64,000 bases of DNA, from positions 62,001 through 126,000 of the forward strand of contig NZ_BNBE01000004.1 in assembly GCF_014654895.1 (NCBI RefSeq). Direction: 5' to 3'. A model generated the notes under the pieces. It did no database searches. It had not been told where the DNA came from and saw nothing but the letters and a program-made list of their open reading frames with translations. Position 1 is the stretch's first letter, and every line of letters starts with the position of its first letter. The DNA comes from Streptomyces filamentosus (GTDB lineage Bacteria; Actinomycetota; Actinomycetes; Streptomycetales; Streptomycetaceae). Positions 1-8,990 of the stretch are shown piece after piece. Both the position numbers and the translations under genes were made by a program.

Positions 1-4
1 CGTC

Positions 5-546
5 TCAGCCGACTTCTCGCGGCTGCCCGGCAAGAGGGCGAGGCCATTGCGCGTGCGCCTGGCATACGTAGGCACGGGCGGTGTGGGGCTCATCGTCCCG
101 GACCGGATGTGAGGCCCACAACGGTCCGGAGGCGTAGACGCCGTCGGTGCTCACGTCGAAGGCGCACAGCGCCGCCACGGTGGTGTCGGCGCGGGCCAGG
201 GCCCGTTCGGCCCGGGTGAGAGTGGCGTCGCAGCTCAGCTGGTCGAGCTCGGTGGTGCCGGCGGGGCGGCCGGCGAGCACTGCCCTGCGCAGCAGGAGCA
301 GTCGGCGGTCCATCGGGTCCGGGCGGCGTCGCCGACCGCCTCCGCCGCTGCGGTCGCCGTGTCGAGGTCGGCTTCCAGGGCGGTGAGGGCGTCGTCCTCT
401 TCGTGCTCGGGCGGGGGCTGTGTGGTAGGCGGTGCGGTAGCCGGGGGCCGGTGAGGGTGAGGTGTCGTACGGCGGCCGGATTCTCCGGCGCGTCGCGGGC
501 CGGTCCGCCCGGACCTGTCCAGCGCCCCCGCTGGTACTCCCCTCAC
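5..546 (-). pseudogene. Frameshifted hypothetical protein gene
   Basis: Two minus-strand frames each look coding over part of this stretch. The upstream one (about 480 to 310) gives a Pro/Thr-rich stretch and then an acidic, Ala-rich helix (EEDDALTALEADLDTA). The downstream one (about 320 to 5) continues with DPMDRRLLLLRRAVLAG and a neat end at a TGA at 5-7. One base lost or gained near 310-320 would join them. I do not recognise the family. The second half could instead start on its own at the ATG near 314. The upstream start is not resolved. Confidence 0.35.
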
Positions 547-617
547 CCGGCCGGGGTGTTCCGGGTCCCGCCTCGGGCTCGGCGGGCGACCGTCCGCTCC
601 GTGCGCCCCGACCTGCG

Positions 618-1718
618 TCAGCGGACGGGTCCGTCATCTGCGAGGCCATCTGTGTGGACGGTGCCGTCGTCGTCGAGGCGCGGATGGAGCGCTGCGGGGG
701 CGTGGGTGCTGATGTCGGAGGAGCGGGGGCCTTCGGGCCCGTCGGGGCCCCAGCGCAGGAGGCGTCGGGAGCGGGTGACGCGGTAGACGGTGCCGTGGAC
801 TTCGACCTGGTCGCGGCGGTCGGCGCGCAGTGCGTCCGCGGCCTTCGCGAGTTCCACGAGCTCTGCGGCTGCCTCGTCGGTGGTGCCGACGGGCGGATTG
901 CGGGCGTCGACGGTGCGGTCGGCGTCGTACGGGATCAGGCCGCGGGTGCGGGGTTCCATCCAGGTCAGGGCGAAGTCCAGGGTGCGGCGGGCGTCGTGGG
1001 CGGTGGCGTGGAGGCTGCTGCCCGCAGACCACTCGCCGTCGCCGGACCGCTCGGTGATCAGGAACGCCGCCGGCATCAGCAGGACGTCCGGATGGCTCTG
1101 TACGGCCCCTGCGGAATCGGCGAGGACCTCGACGGGGAAGCGGATGCCGCTGTAGGCCAGGGGACGCAGGGCGACGCGTTCCGCCGCCTGCAGCGGAGAG
1201 AGGGGCGCGTCCGGGTCGAGGACGAGGCCGTCGTCGACCCGCGCGCTGCGGGCGCCGGGGCCCCAATCGAGGGTGAGGGGTTCGGGGTCGGTCGGCCGCG
1301 GCGTCTCGATGCCGCCGCGGCTGTCGACGGCCGCGTACTCCTCTGCCCGCACGACCCGGTAGCGGGCTCCGAGCACGGTGAGCTCGTCGAGGGGCTCAGT
1401 CTCCAGACGGGCGACCGCCGCCAGCAGCGCGCGGCGCTCCTGGCGGCTCTGCGCATCGTCCTTGGCACGGAACCAGAACAGCGAGTTCAGCGCGTCCCGG
1501 GCCTCCTGCGGGCAGCCGTGGGTGACCCCGACGACCACCCGCCACCGCCGCCCGCCCTCCGCGTCCTGTGCGGCTGCACCGAACAGGGGGCCCCGGACCG
1601 CCAGCCCGCTGTAGCGGTCCGCGGCGTCACGGGCATCAGCCTCCCTCACAGCGTCCACGGGCTCCACCGGAACCCTCACCACCACCGAGTCTCCCGGCCC
1701 CGCGTCCTGTTCGCTCAT
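618..1718 (-). CDS. DUF5954 family protein
   Basis: A 366-aa cytoplasmic protein of a family found almost only in Streptomyces and relatives, function unknown. The characteristic block EARDALNSLFWFRAKDDAQ followed by ERRALLAAVARLETEPLDEL is present, then RYRVVRAEEY and PRPTDPEP. The reading frame stays open upstream to 1916, but the ATG at 1718 (MSEQDAGPGDSVVVRV) fits the family N-terminus, and the sequence before it is low-complexity Pro/Ala. No signal peptide or membrane helix. The gene stands alone, convergent with nothing recognisable. Family assignment is from memory of its conserved blocks; no function is implied. Confidence 0.8.
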   Translation of the reverse strand: MSEQDAGPGDSVVVRVPVEPVDAVREADARDAADRYSGLAVRGPLFGAAAQDAEGGRRWRVVVGVTHGCPQEARDALNSLFWFRAKDDAQSRQERRALLAAVARLETEPLDELTVLGARYRVVRAEEYAAVDSRGGIETPRPTDPEPLTLDWGPGARSARVDDGLVLDPDAPLSPLQAAERVALRPLAYSGIRFPVEVLADSAGAVQSHPDVLLMPAAFLITERSGDGEWSAGSSLHATAHDARRTLDFALTWMEPRTRGLIPYDADRTVDARNPPVGTTDEAAAELVELAKAADALRADRRDQVEVHGTVYRVTRSRRLLRWGPDGPEGPRSSDISTHAPAALHPRLDDDGTVHTDGLADDGPVR

Positions 1719-1972
1719 GTCACCATCGTCCCGGCCCCGGCGCGCCCGCAGCGCGGGATCCGCGAAATTCCACGTCGGTCCCGGGCCGATGGGCATGGCC
1801 GTGGTAGCGGGCGGAGGCTGAAGACGCGGCAACAGCCCCGTCCGCTGCCTGGGTTCAGCGACCGGGACTACGGGCGGGGGTGCAGCGGTAGCGGGGAGCG
1901 GAGCACGGCGGCCCATGGCCAGGCCGCCGTACTCTCACCCCTGGGACCGTCCCCGTGCGAGCGGGAAGCGGA

Positions 1973-2494
1973 CACGGTGAAGACGCGTTCGGCTTCGTCG
2001 TGCTGCGTGTGCAGGTCTCAGTAGAGGGAGGCGATCTCCTCGGCCGGGGCCGCCGGTACTCCGGGCGGGCCGCCCGTGCCGATCCACGCGCCGATGGCGA
2101 CGTGCGCGGCCTGGACGCCGGTGCCGGCCAGTTCCTTGTGCAGGCCGAGCACCCAGTTGCGCAGCGCGGCCTGGGCGGCGTTGAGGTTGCCGAGCACCGG
2201 ATCGGGATCGACCGAGCCGGCGCCGTTGGTGTAGAGCAGGGTGCCGGCGCCGGCCTCGCGCATGGCGGACAGCACGGCCCGGGTGGCGGCAAGGGCCCCG
2301 TGGAGCAGGACGTCCATCGCCCACCGCACATCGGACGGGCCGGTCCCGGACGGAGCGGTGAGCGGCGTGGATTCGAGGCTCCCGCCCGGGGAGTACTCCA
2401 GGACGTCGATGCCGCCGAAGCGGGTGGCGGCGTCCTGGAGCGCCTGGGTGAGCGCGCCATGGTCGAGTACGTCCGCCGGGAACGCGGCGGCGGC
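1973..2494 (-). pseudogene. Short-chain dehydrogenase relic (5'-truncated, nonsense)
   Basis: The minus strand encodes the middle and C-terminal part of an SDR oxidoreductase: a DVLDHGALTQAL segment, FGGIDVLEYSPGG, then NGAGSVDPDPVLGNLNAAQAALRN. The N-terminal Rossmann glycine motif is absent; homology stops abruptly near 2494. The frame hits TGA at 2018-2020, yet the same frame continues as DLHTQHDEAERVFTV, the usual SDR tail, where a Trp (TGG) would be expected at the TGA. So the gene is both 5'-truncated and carries a TGG-to-TGA nonsense change. The truncation point coincides with that of the adjacent ArsR relic on the other strand. Confidence 0.7.
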
Positions 2495-2496
2495 TG

Positions 2497-2640
2497 GTGA
2501 GCGTCGCTCCCCCGACGGCCGGCGGACACCTGGCAATCCTGCGAGACGCCGGATCGCTCGACAGCAGCCAGGCCGGTCGCACGGCCACGCACGAGCTCAC
2601 CCAGGCCGGAACCCTCGGCGCGACGCCTGGGCTCTCGCAA
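2497..2640 (+). pseudogene. ArsR-type HTH relic
   Basis: Plus-strand translation gives VAPPTAGGHLAILRDAG followed by SLDSSQAGRTATHELTQAG. This matches the recognition helix and wing of ArsR-family repressors (typical pattern: P-T-x-S-x-H-L-x-x-L-R-D-A-G-L-V, then a wing ending ...LYxRTALG). Helices before the recognition helix are missing and the frame degrades after about 45 residues. It begins within a few bases of where the minus-strand SDR relic ends, consistent with one deletion that removed both 5' ends. Family call is moderate because only about 40 residues remain. Confidence 0.5.
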
Positions 2641-3044
2641 AGGGTCCTTCGCCCGAGCAGGATCGATCACGGGCCGCCGGACCCGGGCGCCCCCGCGGGC
2701 GCGGGGGCGGTACGAGCAGATGACGCCCTCCCGCCGACTCCCGGCTCGGCCAGGGACCGTTCCTGTCGGGGGGAGGGCGGGGCGGTTTCCTGTCGGTCGA
2801 GGCAGCGGACCAAGCCTCCGCCGTCGCGGCGGCCCAGGCCCGTCGGGCGGGCCGTTCGGTCAGGCGAGCCGGGCACCGGGTCGGTGCCTGCCGACCGCGC
2901 GAAGCGGAGCCGAAGCGCACCGCAGGCGGGCGGGTCCGGCACACGGCCGGCGCGGAGGCCGGGCCGACACGGTCGAAGCGGGCAGCGGAGCACCGGCCCG
3001 CTGGTCAGCGTGGCCCTGGGAACGGAGCCGGACCGGCCGAGCGG
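2641..3044. other. Gap without a recognised gene
   Basis: About 400 bases of G/C-rich sequence between the ArsR relic and the end of the helicase gene. All six frames translate to low-complexity Arg/Pro/Gly-rich sequence with no motif I can name. It is downstream of the helicase operon, so a terminator is expected, but no clean stem-loop stood out by eye. Confidence 0.4.
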
Positions 3045-5876
3045 TCAGGCCCAGGCGACTCCCAGGGTGGTGAGGGCGGCGCGCTGGGCGGGGTTCAGCT
3101 TGTCGCGGCGCTGGCGGGTGTTGGCGTACCAGATGCCGAGCTTGTGGTCGTGCTGTTCTCCGTCGGTGTGGAGGGTTTCGATGTGACCGCGGGCGGGGGC
3201 CGCGCCGACGCCTTCGCGGGCGGTGAACTGGGCGAGGGCTTCGACGCCCCGTAGGAAGGGCGTTGTCAGTTTTCCGTTCGGCGTTCCTCCGGCGGGGGCC
3301 GGCGGGGTTCGGGGGGCGGTCAGGCCCATGCCGGTCAGGCGGGTGCGCTGTCCCTCCGTCAGGGTGTCCCACGCCCGGTACTGGCGGAGGATCCAGGCAC
3401 CGAGGTCATCACCTTCGTGGACGACGCCGGGAGCGACCTCGGGCAGGCGACCGTCCGGTTCGTCGGCGGCAAGACGGCCGAGGACGCGGTAGTGGCGCTG
3501 CCAGTCCAGCGGCCAGGGGCAGTTCCAGTCCGGGTCGATCGCCGCGAGCTGCGCCTCGCGGGCCGAGACGCGGTCGGGGTCCTTGCCGAGGGCGCCGGGG
3601 CGGCGGAGGTTGGCCATCGACTGGCCGATCGCGAGCATGTCCTGGTCGGTTTCGCCCCATTGCGCGTCCTGGCGGGGGGCGAGGTGGCCGTGGGCCCGGT
3701 GGTAGGAGCGCAGGGCGGCGAGTTTGGCCTCCCATGCCTCGTCGCCGGGCTCCCACACCATGCCCTCCTCGTCGAGCCGGGTCCTGCGGTGGTCCTCCAG
3801 GGTGTCGGCGCGGAGGTTCTTGCGCTGCTGGTGGACCCAGCGGCCCAGCGGAAACTCCTTCGTCCCGTCGGCGGTGGCGAGGGTGGTCACGGTGTCGTAG
3901 GGGACGGCGTACGGGCCGGTGATGCCGTGGCCGGCGCGCCAGCGGCGCAGGGCTTGGTAACCCTCCAGCCAGACCAGGGACTCGGGCCGGTAGACGCGGG
4001 TGCGGAGGAACGCGGAGATCGTGGCCGGGTCGCGGGGCCCGGCGAAACGCAGCAGGGCGGACTCGCCGGCCTGCGCTGCGGTCTCCTCGTCGGCTTGCCG
4101 GGCCTGGCCGGCGCCGGTGGCGGGGGCGGTGTCGTCGTTCTCGTCGCGGTGGACGTGGGGTGAGCGGGTGCCATGGGTGAGGGCGCGGGAGGCGAGGTCG
4201 GCGACGAGGCGTTCGGAGTGGGCGCGCAGGCCGTTGAGGACGGCGACGAGGGGTTCGTAGGAGGCGGAGGCCACCATGTCCTTCGGGTCTTCGCCGGGCT
4301 GGAGGAAGACGGGGACGAGGATCCGGGCGGTCTTGGTGGTGCCGTCGGGGTTCGGTCGCAGGGCGCGGCCGATGTTCTGGACGATCTCGACCTGGGAGCC
4401 GCGGGTGTCGGCGAAGCAGACCGCCTGCACTCCGCGTGCGCCGGTGATGTCGACGCCTTCGCCGAGGACGCGGACGCTGGCGAGGAAGGCGCGGTGGACG
4501 CGGTGGCCGGTGGCGTCGATGCCGTTCGCGAACTGCCGGACGGTCTCGCGGCGCTCGGCGACCGTGTGGTCCCCGCACAGCCACGCCGACCACACCCGGT
4601 CCGGCGGGAGGTGCCGGCCGGGGTCGAGGTCGTAGAGACGGGCCCCGATCGACGAGTCGGGCAGCTTCTCCGCCTTCGCGAGCGCGTCGAGGGACGGTTC
4701 GGTGGCGTGGAGCTCGGCCGCGGTCCGGGGGAGCCGGGCGGCGAACGCCTCGGCCTCTTCCACGCGGTGGTGGAAGGTCATGACGGTCTTGAGGCTGTGA
4801 CGGGCGGCGTGCTCCAGGAGGGCGGTCTGGAGGAGGGCGAGGCGACGGCCGCGCAACGCCTCCTCGGAGATGCCGAGCATCGGGTCGGGGTCGCGGATCT
4901 CCAGGACGTCGATCTCGAAGCCGGCGAGGATCTCCCGGGTGATCGCCTCGGACAGGCCGAGCTCGTGGATCCACTCGCCGTAGACGCCCTCCGGGTCACT
5001 CGCCATCGACACGACCGGCGCCTCCTCGCCGTCCCCGCCGGGACGGGGTACGGCGAGGACCCGCGGAGTCGCGGTCATGTAGAGGCGGAAGGCCGCGGGG
5101 ATGCGGGTGTTGTCGTGGATCGCGGCCCAGGGACGGGCGGCGTCCCCCGTGGTGACGTGCGCCTCGTCGACCACCGCCAGGTCGAAGCCGTCCAGGCGCT
5201 GCCCGTACGTCCGCTCCCCGCCCGCCAGCGCCGTCTCCAGCGGGCCTCGGACCTTCTGCAGGCCGGTGAGGGGGTCGTCGCGGTCGACGAGGGAGGCGTA
5301 CGTCGCGAACACGACGGCCGGGCCGGTGCCGGCCCACAGGGCGAGCTGGGTCGGGTTCGTGGTGGTGCGCACCCCGATCGCGGCAAGGGCGGCGTCGGCC
5401 TCCAGGGAACAGACCGCGACCATGGGCGCGGTGTGGCCGACCCGGCGCCAGGCGGCGGCGGTCTGGGCGAGCAGGTCGAGGGTGGGGACCATGACCAGGA
5501 TCCGGCCGCGGGGGAAGAACTCGCGGGCGGCGGCCGCGGCGGTGATCGTCTTGCCGGAGCCGGTCGCGGACACGTACGTCGCCCGCTCCCCCGCCGGCCC
5601 GGGCGTCCTGGTGCGCGGCCATCCGAGCCAGGAGCGGATCGCGGCCAGGCCGGTCATCTGGTGCTCGCGCAGCTGGACGGTGGCGTTCACGGGGCCCCTC
5701 GTCTCCTTCGCGGTCGAGTGCGGGTCAGGGGTGGTCGGGGTGGAAGGGGGGACGGACAGGGTCCCGTCAGGGGCGGTCTGGACGCGGACGGCGAGCGGCG
5801 CGAGGGCCTGTCCCGGCGTCAGGCCGGTGGGGCGGTCGCCCGCCGAAGCACGGCGGCCCGGGCCGGAGTCGGTCAC
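3045..5876 (-). CDS. DEAH-box helicase with helicase-associated repeats, last gene of tap-tpg operon
   Basis: A 943-aa superfamily 2 helicase. Visible motifs: Walker A SATGSGKT (about 103-110), motif II VVDEAH (about 235-240), motif III MTATPR, and motif VI QNIGRALRP near 560. The last 220 residues contain repeats of the helicase-associated (HA) type (WEAKLAALRSYHRAHGH, LGAWILRQYRAW, LGIWYANTRQRRDKL). Proteins of this build are common on Streptomyces linear plasmids and chromosome ends. The GTG at 5876 is chosen because it overlaps the previous gene's stop (GTGA), indicating translational coupling; a later GTG near 5690, just before the first conserved block, is an alternative. Substrate is unknown; position suggests a role with telomere replication, which is inference. 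Confidence 0.85.
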   Translation of the reverse strand: MTDSGPGRRASAGDRPTGLTPGQALAPLAVRVQTAPDGTLSVPPSTPTTPDPHSTAKETRGPVNATVQLREHQMTGLAAIRSWLGWPRTRTPGPAGERATYVSATGSGKTITAAAAAREFFPRGRILVMVPTLDLLAQTAAAWRRVGHTAPMVAVCSLEADAALAAIGVRTTTNPTQLALWAGTGPAVVFATYASLVDRDDPLTGLQKVRGPLETALAGGERTYGQRLDGFDLAVVDEAHVTTGDAARPWAAIHDNTRIPAAFRLYMTATPRVLAVPRPGGDGEEAPVVSMASDPEGVYGEWIHELGLSEAITREILAGFEIDVLEIRDPDPMLGISEEALRGRRLALLQTALLEHAARHSLKTVMTFHHRVEEAEAFAARLPRTAAELHATEPSLDALAKAEKLPDSSIGARLYDLDPGRHLPPDRVWSAWLCGDHTVAERRETVRQFANGIDATGHRVHRAFLASVRVLGEGVDITGARGVQAVCFADTRGSQVEIVQNIGRALRPNPDGTTKTARILVPVFLQPGEDPKDMVASASYEPLVAVLNGLRAHSERLVADLASRALTHGTRSPHVHRDENDDTAPATGAGQARQADEETAAQAGESALLRFAGPRDPATISAFLRTRVYRPESLVWLEGYQALRRWRAGHGITGPYAVPYDTVTTLATADGTKEFPLGRWVHQQRKNLRADTLEDHRRTRLDEEGMVWEPGDEAWEAKLAALRSYHRAHGHLAPRQDAQWGETDQDMLAIGQSMANLRRPGALGKDPDRVSAREAQLAAIDPDWNCPWPLDWQRHYRVLGRLAADEPDGRLPEVAPGVVHEGDDLGAWILRQYRAWDTLTEGQRTRLTGMGLTAPRTPPAPAGGTPNGKLTTPFLRGVEALAQFTAREGVGAAPARGHIETLHTDGEQHDHKLGIWYANTRQRRDKLNPAQRAALTTLGVAWA

Positions 5877-6211
5877 GGCTGCGTGCTGACGGCCGTCCGC
5901 CGCTCGCGCACGCGGTGCGCGGCGGCCACCGCGGGACGCTCCTGGCGGTGGATCTCCCGCTCGCGCGCCCACGTCGTGCCGGTGGTTTCGGTGTCCGACT
6001 GGTGCACGGGGCGGCCGGTCGTCTCCGGCGGGGTTGGGATGCGCTGCCGTCCGGTGTGCCCGGCCGACCAGGCCGCGGGGAGGCGGTGGGGGTCGGCGGC
6101 CGTCAGGTCGCTCATGGAACCATGCCGCGGGAGGCGGCGTGCCTCGTCGGAGGTCTCCTGCTTCCGCCGGGCCGTCTCGGTGGCCTTCTCCGCGGCCCGG
6201 GTGCCGGTCAC
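5873..6211 (-). CDS. Unknown 112-aa protein coupled to tpg and helicase
   Basis: A small ORF fitting exactly between tpg and the helicase gene. Its GTG start at 6211 overlaps the tpg stop, and its TGA at 5873-5875 overlaps the helicase GTG, so both junctions read GTGA. Such stop-start overlaps at both ends argue strongly that it is translated. The protein is very hydrophilic and charged (KATETARRKQETSDEARR, WAREREIHRQERPAVAAAHR), with no membrane helix, Cys pairs or recognisable domain, and is probably largely helical or disordered. An internal ATG at 6115 could give an 80-aa form. I do not recognise the family; a helper or tether for Tpg or the helicase is only a guess. Confidence 0.6.
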   Translation of the reverse strand: MTGTRAAEKATETARRKQETSDEARRLPRHGSMSDLTAADPHRLPAAWSAGHTGRQRIPTPPETTGRPVHQSDTETTGTTWAREREIHRQERPAVAAAHRVRERRTAVSTQP

Positions 6212-6771
6212 AGGTCGAACTCGATGTGCTGGACGTTGAGCATGCGGACTTCGTCCAGGCTCGCCGCCCGGGTGCCGCGCTGCTGGAAGTACACCTCCTT
6301 GAGCGCGTCGGCGACCGCCTGGCGCATCTGCGGCTCGCCGCCGTGCTGCTGGGCGTCGAAGATCCGTGCGGCGTGGTGCGGGGGCAGGGCGAGGGTGAGG
6401 TGGCGCTCGCGGGCCTCGTCGGTGCTGCCGGCAGCGGCTTCGTAGCCGAGGCTGGCGCGGACGTCGACCATCAGACCCTGGGTGCTGGCGGCTGCCTTCC
6501 TCGCCCGCTCCTTCACCTTCGGCTGCCACCGCTTGCGGACCTCCTCGCCCAGCCGGCCGGCCAGGCGGGGGTCGCGAGGCCGCTTGATGTCACCCTTCGC
6601 GTACCGCTGGACGGTGCGCTGGGAGACGCCGAGGAGGTCTGCGACGGCCTTGGTGCTCTTCATCTGCTTGACCAGGTAGCGGACCTGTGCCCCGGCGGAC
6701 TGCGGCGCCTTCCTCGTGACCGCCTTGTCCAGGACGCGGTCCAGGCCCTCGGCGACCGACTTGACCACCAT
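6208..6771 (-). CDS. tpg: Telomere-protecting terminal protein Tpg
   Basis: Tpg caps the 5' ends of linear Streptomyces replicons, priming end-patching DNA synthesis while covalently bound to the telomere. The 187-aa product has the usual length and layout: a helix-turn-helix (KSTKAVADLLGVSQRTVQRY, 38-57), a basic stretch (VRKRWQPKVKERARKAA), then LTLALPPHHAARIFDAQ and the tail ALKEVYFQQRG. In S. coelicolor Tpg the DNA-linked residue is Thr114; the aligned candidate here is Thr117 in AGSTDEARERH. It starts 3 nt after the tap stop and overlaps the next ORF by 4 nt (GTGA), as expected for an operon. Confidence 0.93.
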   Translation of the reverse strand: MVVKSVAEGLDRVLDKAVTRKAPQSAGAQVRYLVKQMKSTKAVADLLGVSQRTVQRYAKGDIKRPRDPRLAGRLGEEVRKRWQPKVKERARKAAASTQGLMVDVRASLGYEAAAGSTDEARERHLTLALPPHHAARIFDAQQHGGEPQMRQAVADALKEVYFQQRGTRAASLDEVRMLNVQHIEFDL

Positions 6772-6774
6772 GGT

Positions 6775-8934
6775 CTACTCCCCCGTGTCCGGGCCGGCCG
6801 CGGCCCCGGTCCTGATGGTGCGGGCCAGGTTGAGCAGCGGGTTGCCGGTGTGCTCGCGCAGGCGCTCGGCCCACTGGGGGGTCTGGGTGCCTTCGTGCTT
6901 GACCATCCCCGGCGAGACCCCGATCCGGAACGAGCCCGGGACCGTCTTGCCGTCCGCATAGGGGAGGACGTCGAGCGGGGAGGGGCCGTTCGCGGCGTAG
7001 ACGGCGCAGTCGGACAGGACGGAGACCGGGTAGCGGCCGGTGGCGGCGGCAAGCGCCACCATCTTGCGGTGCATGCCGATCCGCGCCCGGGAGATGACCG
7101 CGGCGCGGATGTCGGGGCGCCAGGTCGGGCGGGAGAGCGCCGGCCAGGGCTGTCCCGGCGTCCAGCCGCCGCCGGCGGCCTTCTGCTGGAGCTTGCCGAG
7201 GCCGAACTTGACCGTGCCCTTGATGGCGTCCAGGACGATCGCCGCGTCGGGGTCGCGCTCCTTGTGGCCGTCCATCGCGGCCAGGAACTCCTCGGGGGCC
7301 AGGCCGTCGGGCACGCCGAGGTCGGCCATCGTGGCCATGTAGGCGTCGCGCAGGCGTTTGTACCAGGCGTCGAGGTAGCGGCCGGAGTCCGGGCGGAGCC
7401 AGGCTTCCAGCGGCTGGACCTGGTAGCCCAGTTCGACGGCGTAGGCGACGGTCGGGGTGGCGTACCAGGCAGGGCCCGCGGGGTGCTCGCCGTACTGCGT
7501 GAAGGGGCTGGGCAGCAGGTCGCCGCACAGGTCCACCCACTTCTTGCCGACCAGGACCCGGTCGAGGCTGACGTGGGAGAGGTCGACCAGCCACGACCCG
7601 GGAACCTTGGGGTCGAAGGCGGGGTCGACGGTGTGCACGGGCGGTGTGGCCAGCCCGACGAGGGCGCCGTTCGCGGCGGCGGCGAAGGCCATGTTGACGT
7701 CGATGCCCACCAGGTGGGTGTGCCGGCGGTCCTCGTCGCTCAGTGGCCGCGCCCAGTCGTACGCCTCCTCGAAGATCCGCTCGGCGGGGGTGCGTTCGTG
7801 GAAGCGGGGCAGGTGCGCGAGGACCGGGTGGCCGTTGACCGCTTCGCACGGCGGGGGATCCATCGGCTCGGTACCGAGGGATCCCGGGTTGTGGACGCTG
7901 TGGCGGCGCCCCTCCGCGTCGGGGGCGGAGGCACGGGTCGGGGGGTGCAGGGCCGTCATCAGCTCCAGCCCTGTCACGGCCGTCGAGCCGCGCGGGGTCA
8001 TGACGCGGGAGGCGTACAGGCTCATCACCCGGGCCAGGTGGGCCGGCTCCAGGGCGGCGGCGTTCTTCCAGGAACGTGCGTCGAGCGCGTGCCAGGACGG
8101 GATGCACAGCTGGACGCACAGACGGCGGCTGCCCTGCGCCGGACGGTAGATCCGCGCCCAGGGCCCGAAGCCCCGGCGCGTCAGCTTCCACTCAGCCGCC
8201 TCCAGTCCCTTGACCGCCGGATGGTCCGGGGCGAGGCGGCCGGTGTCCCGCTCGTCCTCGGTCAGCTCGGCCGGCAGGCCGAGGTGCTCCAGCGCAGACG
8301 GCGTCAGTACGAGCAGCGGGTCGGCGTCCCGGCCCGAGCCGTCCAGCCTCGGGGCACCGAGGCGGCCCTCGGCGAGCGTCCACTCCACGAGCGCGGGCAG
8401 CGTCGCCGCGGGGACGTCCAGGACGAGACCGCCCGCGGCGTGGCCGACGAGCTCGCCGTCCTCGACGGTCAGGACGGCCAGCGGCCCGTGAGCGAAAGGA
8501 CCGTCCCCGGCCGGCGGGACGGGGCGGGCGGCCGTCTTGCGTACGGGGGGCCGCTTCGAGGTCGGCGCCGGGCGTGCCGTGCCGGGTCCGGGTGGGGCCG
8601 CCGCCGGGGCGGGTTCCTGGGCCTGCTCCGGGACCTCGACCGGAGCAGGGGTGGTGGGCGGCCGCTCCTCACGGGGAGCGGGGTACTTCTTCGCCCAGCC
8701 CTCCAGCAGCGCCAGATACGGCCCGCGGCGCGGCGGACGGGGCTCGCTCCTGCCCGCCTCCCAGTTCTTCACCGTCTGCGGAGTCGTCTCCAGAGCGCGG
8801 GCGAGAGCGGCCTGTGTGACACCGGCCGCCTCACGCAGTCGCGCCCGTTCAGCGGGCGCGGGAAACTCCGGCCCCCCGGCCAGCAGCTCCTCCACAGCCC
8901 TGAACAGGGCCTCTTCCTGCGGATCCTTCTTCAT
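6775..8934 (-). CDS. tap: Telomere-associated protein Tap
   Basis: Tap binds the folded 3' overhang of Streptomyces telomeres and recruits Tpg. The 719-aa product has the expected size and an N-terminal XRE-type helix-turn-helix (GVTQAALARALETTPQTVKN, about 34-53) followed by WEAGRSEPRPPRRGPYLALLEG. A Pro/Ala-rich linker (about 80-150) leads into the large conserved Tap body (FGPWARIYRPAQGSRRLCVQ, GIDVNMAFAAAANGALVG, FRIGVSPGMVKHEGTQTPQW). The ATG at 8934 has a good RBS (GAGGTGAGTC just upstream). It is the first gene of the tap-tpg-orf-helicase operon; an AT-rich region with repeats lies upstream. Confidence 0.92.
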   Translation of the reverse strand: MKKDPQEEALFRAVEELLAGGPEFPAPAERARLREAAGVTQAALARALETTPQTVKNWEAGRSEPRPPRRGPYLALLEGWAKKYPAPREERPPTTPAPVEVPEQAQEPAPAAAPPGPGTARPAPTSKRPPVRKTAARPVPPAGDGPFAHGPLAVLTVEDGELVGHAAGGLVLDVPAATLPALVEWTLAEGRLGAPRLDGSGRDADPLLVLTPSALEHLGLPAELTEDERDTGRLAPDHPAVKGLEAAEWKLTRRGFGPWARIYRPAQGSRRLCVQLCIPSWHALDARSWKNAAALEPAHLARVMSLYASRVMTPRGSTAVTGLELMTALHPPTRASAPDAEGRRHSVHNPGSLGTEPMDPPPCEAVNGHPVLAHLPRFHERTPAERIFEEAYDWARPLSDEDRRHTHLVGIDVNMAFAAAANGALVGLATPPVHTVDPAFDPKVPGSWLVDLSHVSLDRVLVGKKWVDLCGDLLPSPFTQYGEHPAGPAWYATPTVAYAVELGYQVQPLEAWLRPDSGRYLDAWYKRLRDAYMATMADLGVPDGLAPEEFLAAMDGHKERDPDAAIVLDAIKGTVKFGLGKLQQKAAGGGWTPGQPWPALSRPTWRPDIRAAVISRARIGMHRKMVALAAATGRYPVSVLSDCAVYAANGPSPLDVLPYADGKTVPGSFRIGVSPGMVKHEGTQTPQWAERLREHTGNPLLNLARTIRTGAAAGPDTGE

Positions 8935-8950
8935 GACTCACCTCAGAGGG

Positions 8951-8990
8951 AACCGTATCGGTTTTTACCCTGGATTTACGGTTGGATTTC
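8951..8990 (-). promoter_or_regulatory. Candidate tap operon promoter/operator
   Basis: Directly upstream of tap is one of the most AT-rich stretches of the window. It holds a short palindrome (AACCG TAT CGGTT, 8951-8963) and a direct repeat TGGATTT at 8971-8977 and 8983-8989. Tap itself carries an N-terminal helix-turn-helix, so autoregulation is possible. This is pattern reading only; no -10/-35 pair is certain. Confidence 0.35.

Noticed and set aside
462..2024. Long plus-strand frame of 520 codons
   Set aside because: It is the antisense of the DUF5954 gene; composition is Gly/Ala/Val-rich with no motif and no RBS.
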